From contig CAVBJJ010000042.1 of assembly GCA_963595735.1 (NCBI GenBank), positions 1-15,088 on the forward strand: a stretch of DNA of 15,088 nt, given 5' to 3'. The notes under the pieces are model-generated. The model saw nothing but the letters and a program-made list of their open reading frames with translations. It did no database searches and was not told the origin of the DNA. This DNA is from CALWOS01 sp963595735. Its GTDB lineage: Bacteria; Bacillota; Clostridia; Oscillospirales; Oscillospiraceae. This document shows, in pieces, positions 15,055-15,088 of this stretch. Both the position numbers and the translations under genes were made by a program. Each line of letters begins with the position of its first letter. The first letter of the stretch is position 1.

Positions 15055-15088
15055 GACACCATAAAAAACACAAGTTTTTGGTGGTGTC
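15055..15088 (+). terminator. Hairpin at the window end, probable terminator of infC-rpmI-rplT (tail not visible)
   Basis: GACACCA (15055-15061) pairs with TGGTGTC (15082-15088), and inside it AAAAAC (15064-15069) pairs with GTTTTT (15074-15079) around ACAA, with a two-by-two internal loop between them. It lies about 90 bases past rplT. The window ends with the 3' arm, so the T run that would prove a terminator cannot be seen. No gene is visible between 14969 and 15054. Confidence 0.55.

Noticed and set aside
15055..15088. Terminal inverted repeat of an insertion sequence at the window edge
   Set aside because: The two arms face each other within 34 bases and make a hairpin, and no transposase or matching end is present in the window. 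A terminator after rplT is simpler.

Overview
The window looks like chromosomal DNA of a Gram-positive anaerobe of class Clostridia, most likely order Oscillospirales, probably from a draft or metagenome assembly because a run of 40 N sits inside one gene. The grounds are inference from several traits together: fairly high GC, strong Shine-Dalgarno sites, consensus sigma-A promoters, an infC-rpmI-rplT operon with a long leader, an EFR1-type flavodoxin/ferredoxin fusion, a LysRS with a C-terminal tRNA-binding domain, and a huge SLH-anchored surface protein. No rRNA, tRNA, CRISPR array or insertion sequence is visible.

Layout, left to right. Bases 1-50 hold a palindromic element that resembles an interspersed repeat. 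A minus-strand operon follows (2651 down to about 96): a perfect consensus promoter, greA, lysS and an intrinsic terminator. Plus-strand genes then start from the divergent intergenic region: an EFR1-like flavodoxin/4Fe-4S protein, an unrecognised 161-aa protein with its own promoter overlapping the end of the previous gene, and a terminator. Next comes a transporter of the glutamate/dicarboxylate symporter fold (SLC1/SDF) with its own promoter and terminator. It carries an extra N-terminal domain that looks like a degenerate GHKL ATPase, and it lacks several cation- and substrate-binding residues of the family.

The middle half (6320-13487) is one giant secreted surface protein of roughly 2,390 residues: signal peptide, beta-helix, about eleven InlB-type B-repeats, a putative-Ig domain, MBG-like beta domains, a poly-glycine linker and three SLH domains that should hold it on the cell wall. 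The assembly gap falls inside the repeat array and its stated length breaks the frame, so the repeat number is uncertain. An unusual 17-base dyad lies just upstream of this gene's promoter.

The right end is the translation operon infC-rpmI-rplT. It has a perfect consensus promoter and a leader of about 160 nt in which a terminator hairpin competes with an upstream copy of its own 3' arm, the arrangement expected of an L20-responsive attenuator. infC appears to start at the rare codon ATC. The least ordinary parts are the GHKL-like/SLC1 fusion and the surface protein with its upstream dyad; I see no evidence for a defence or mobile system.
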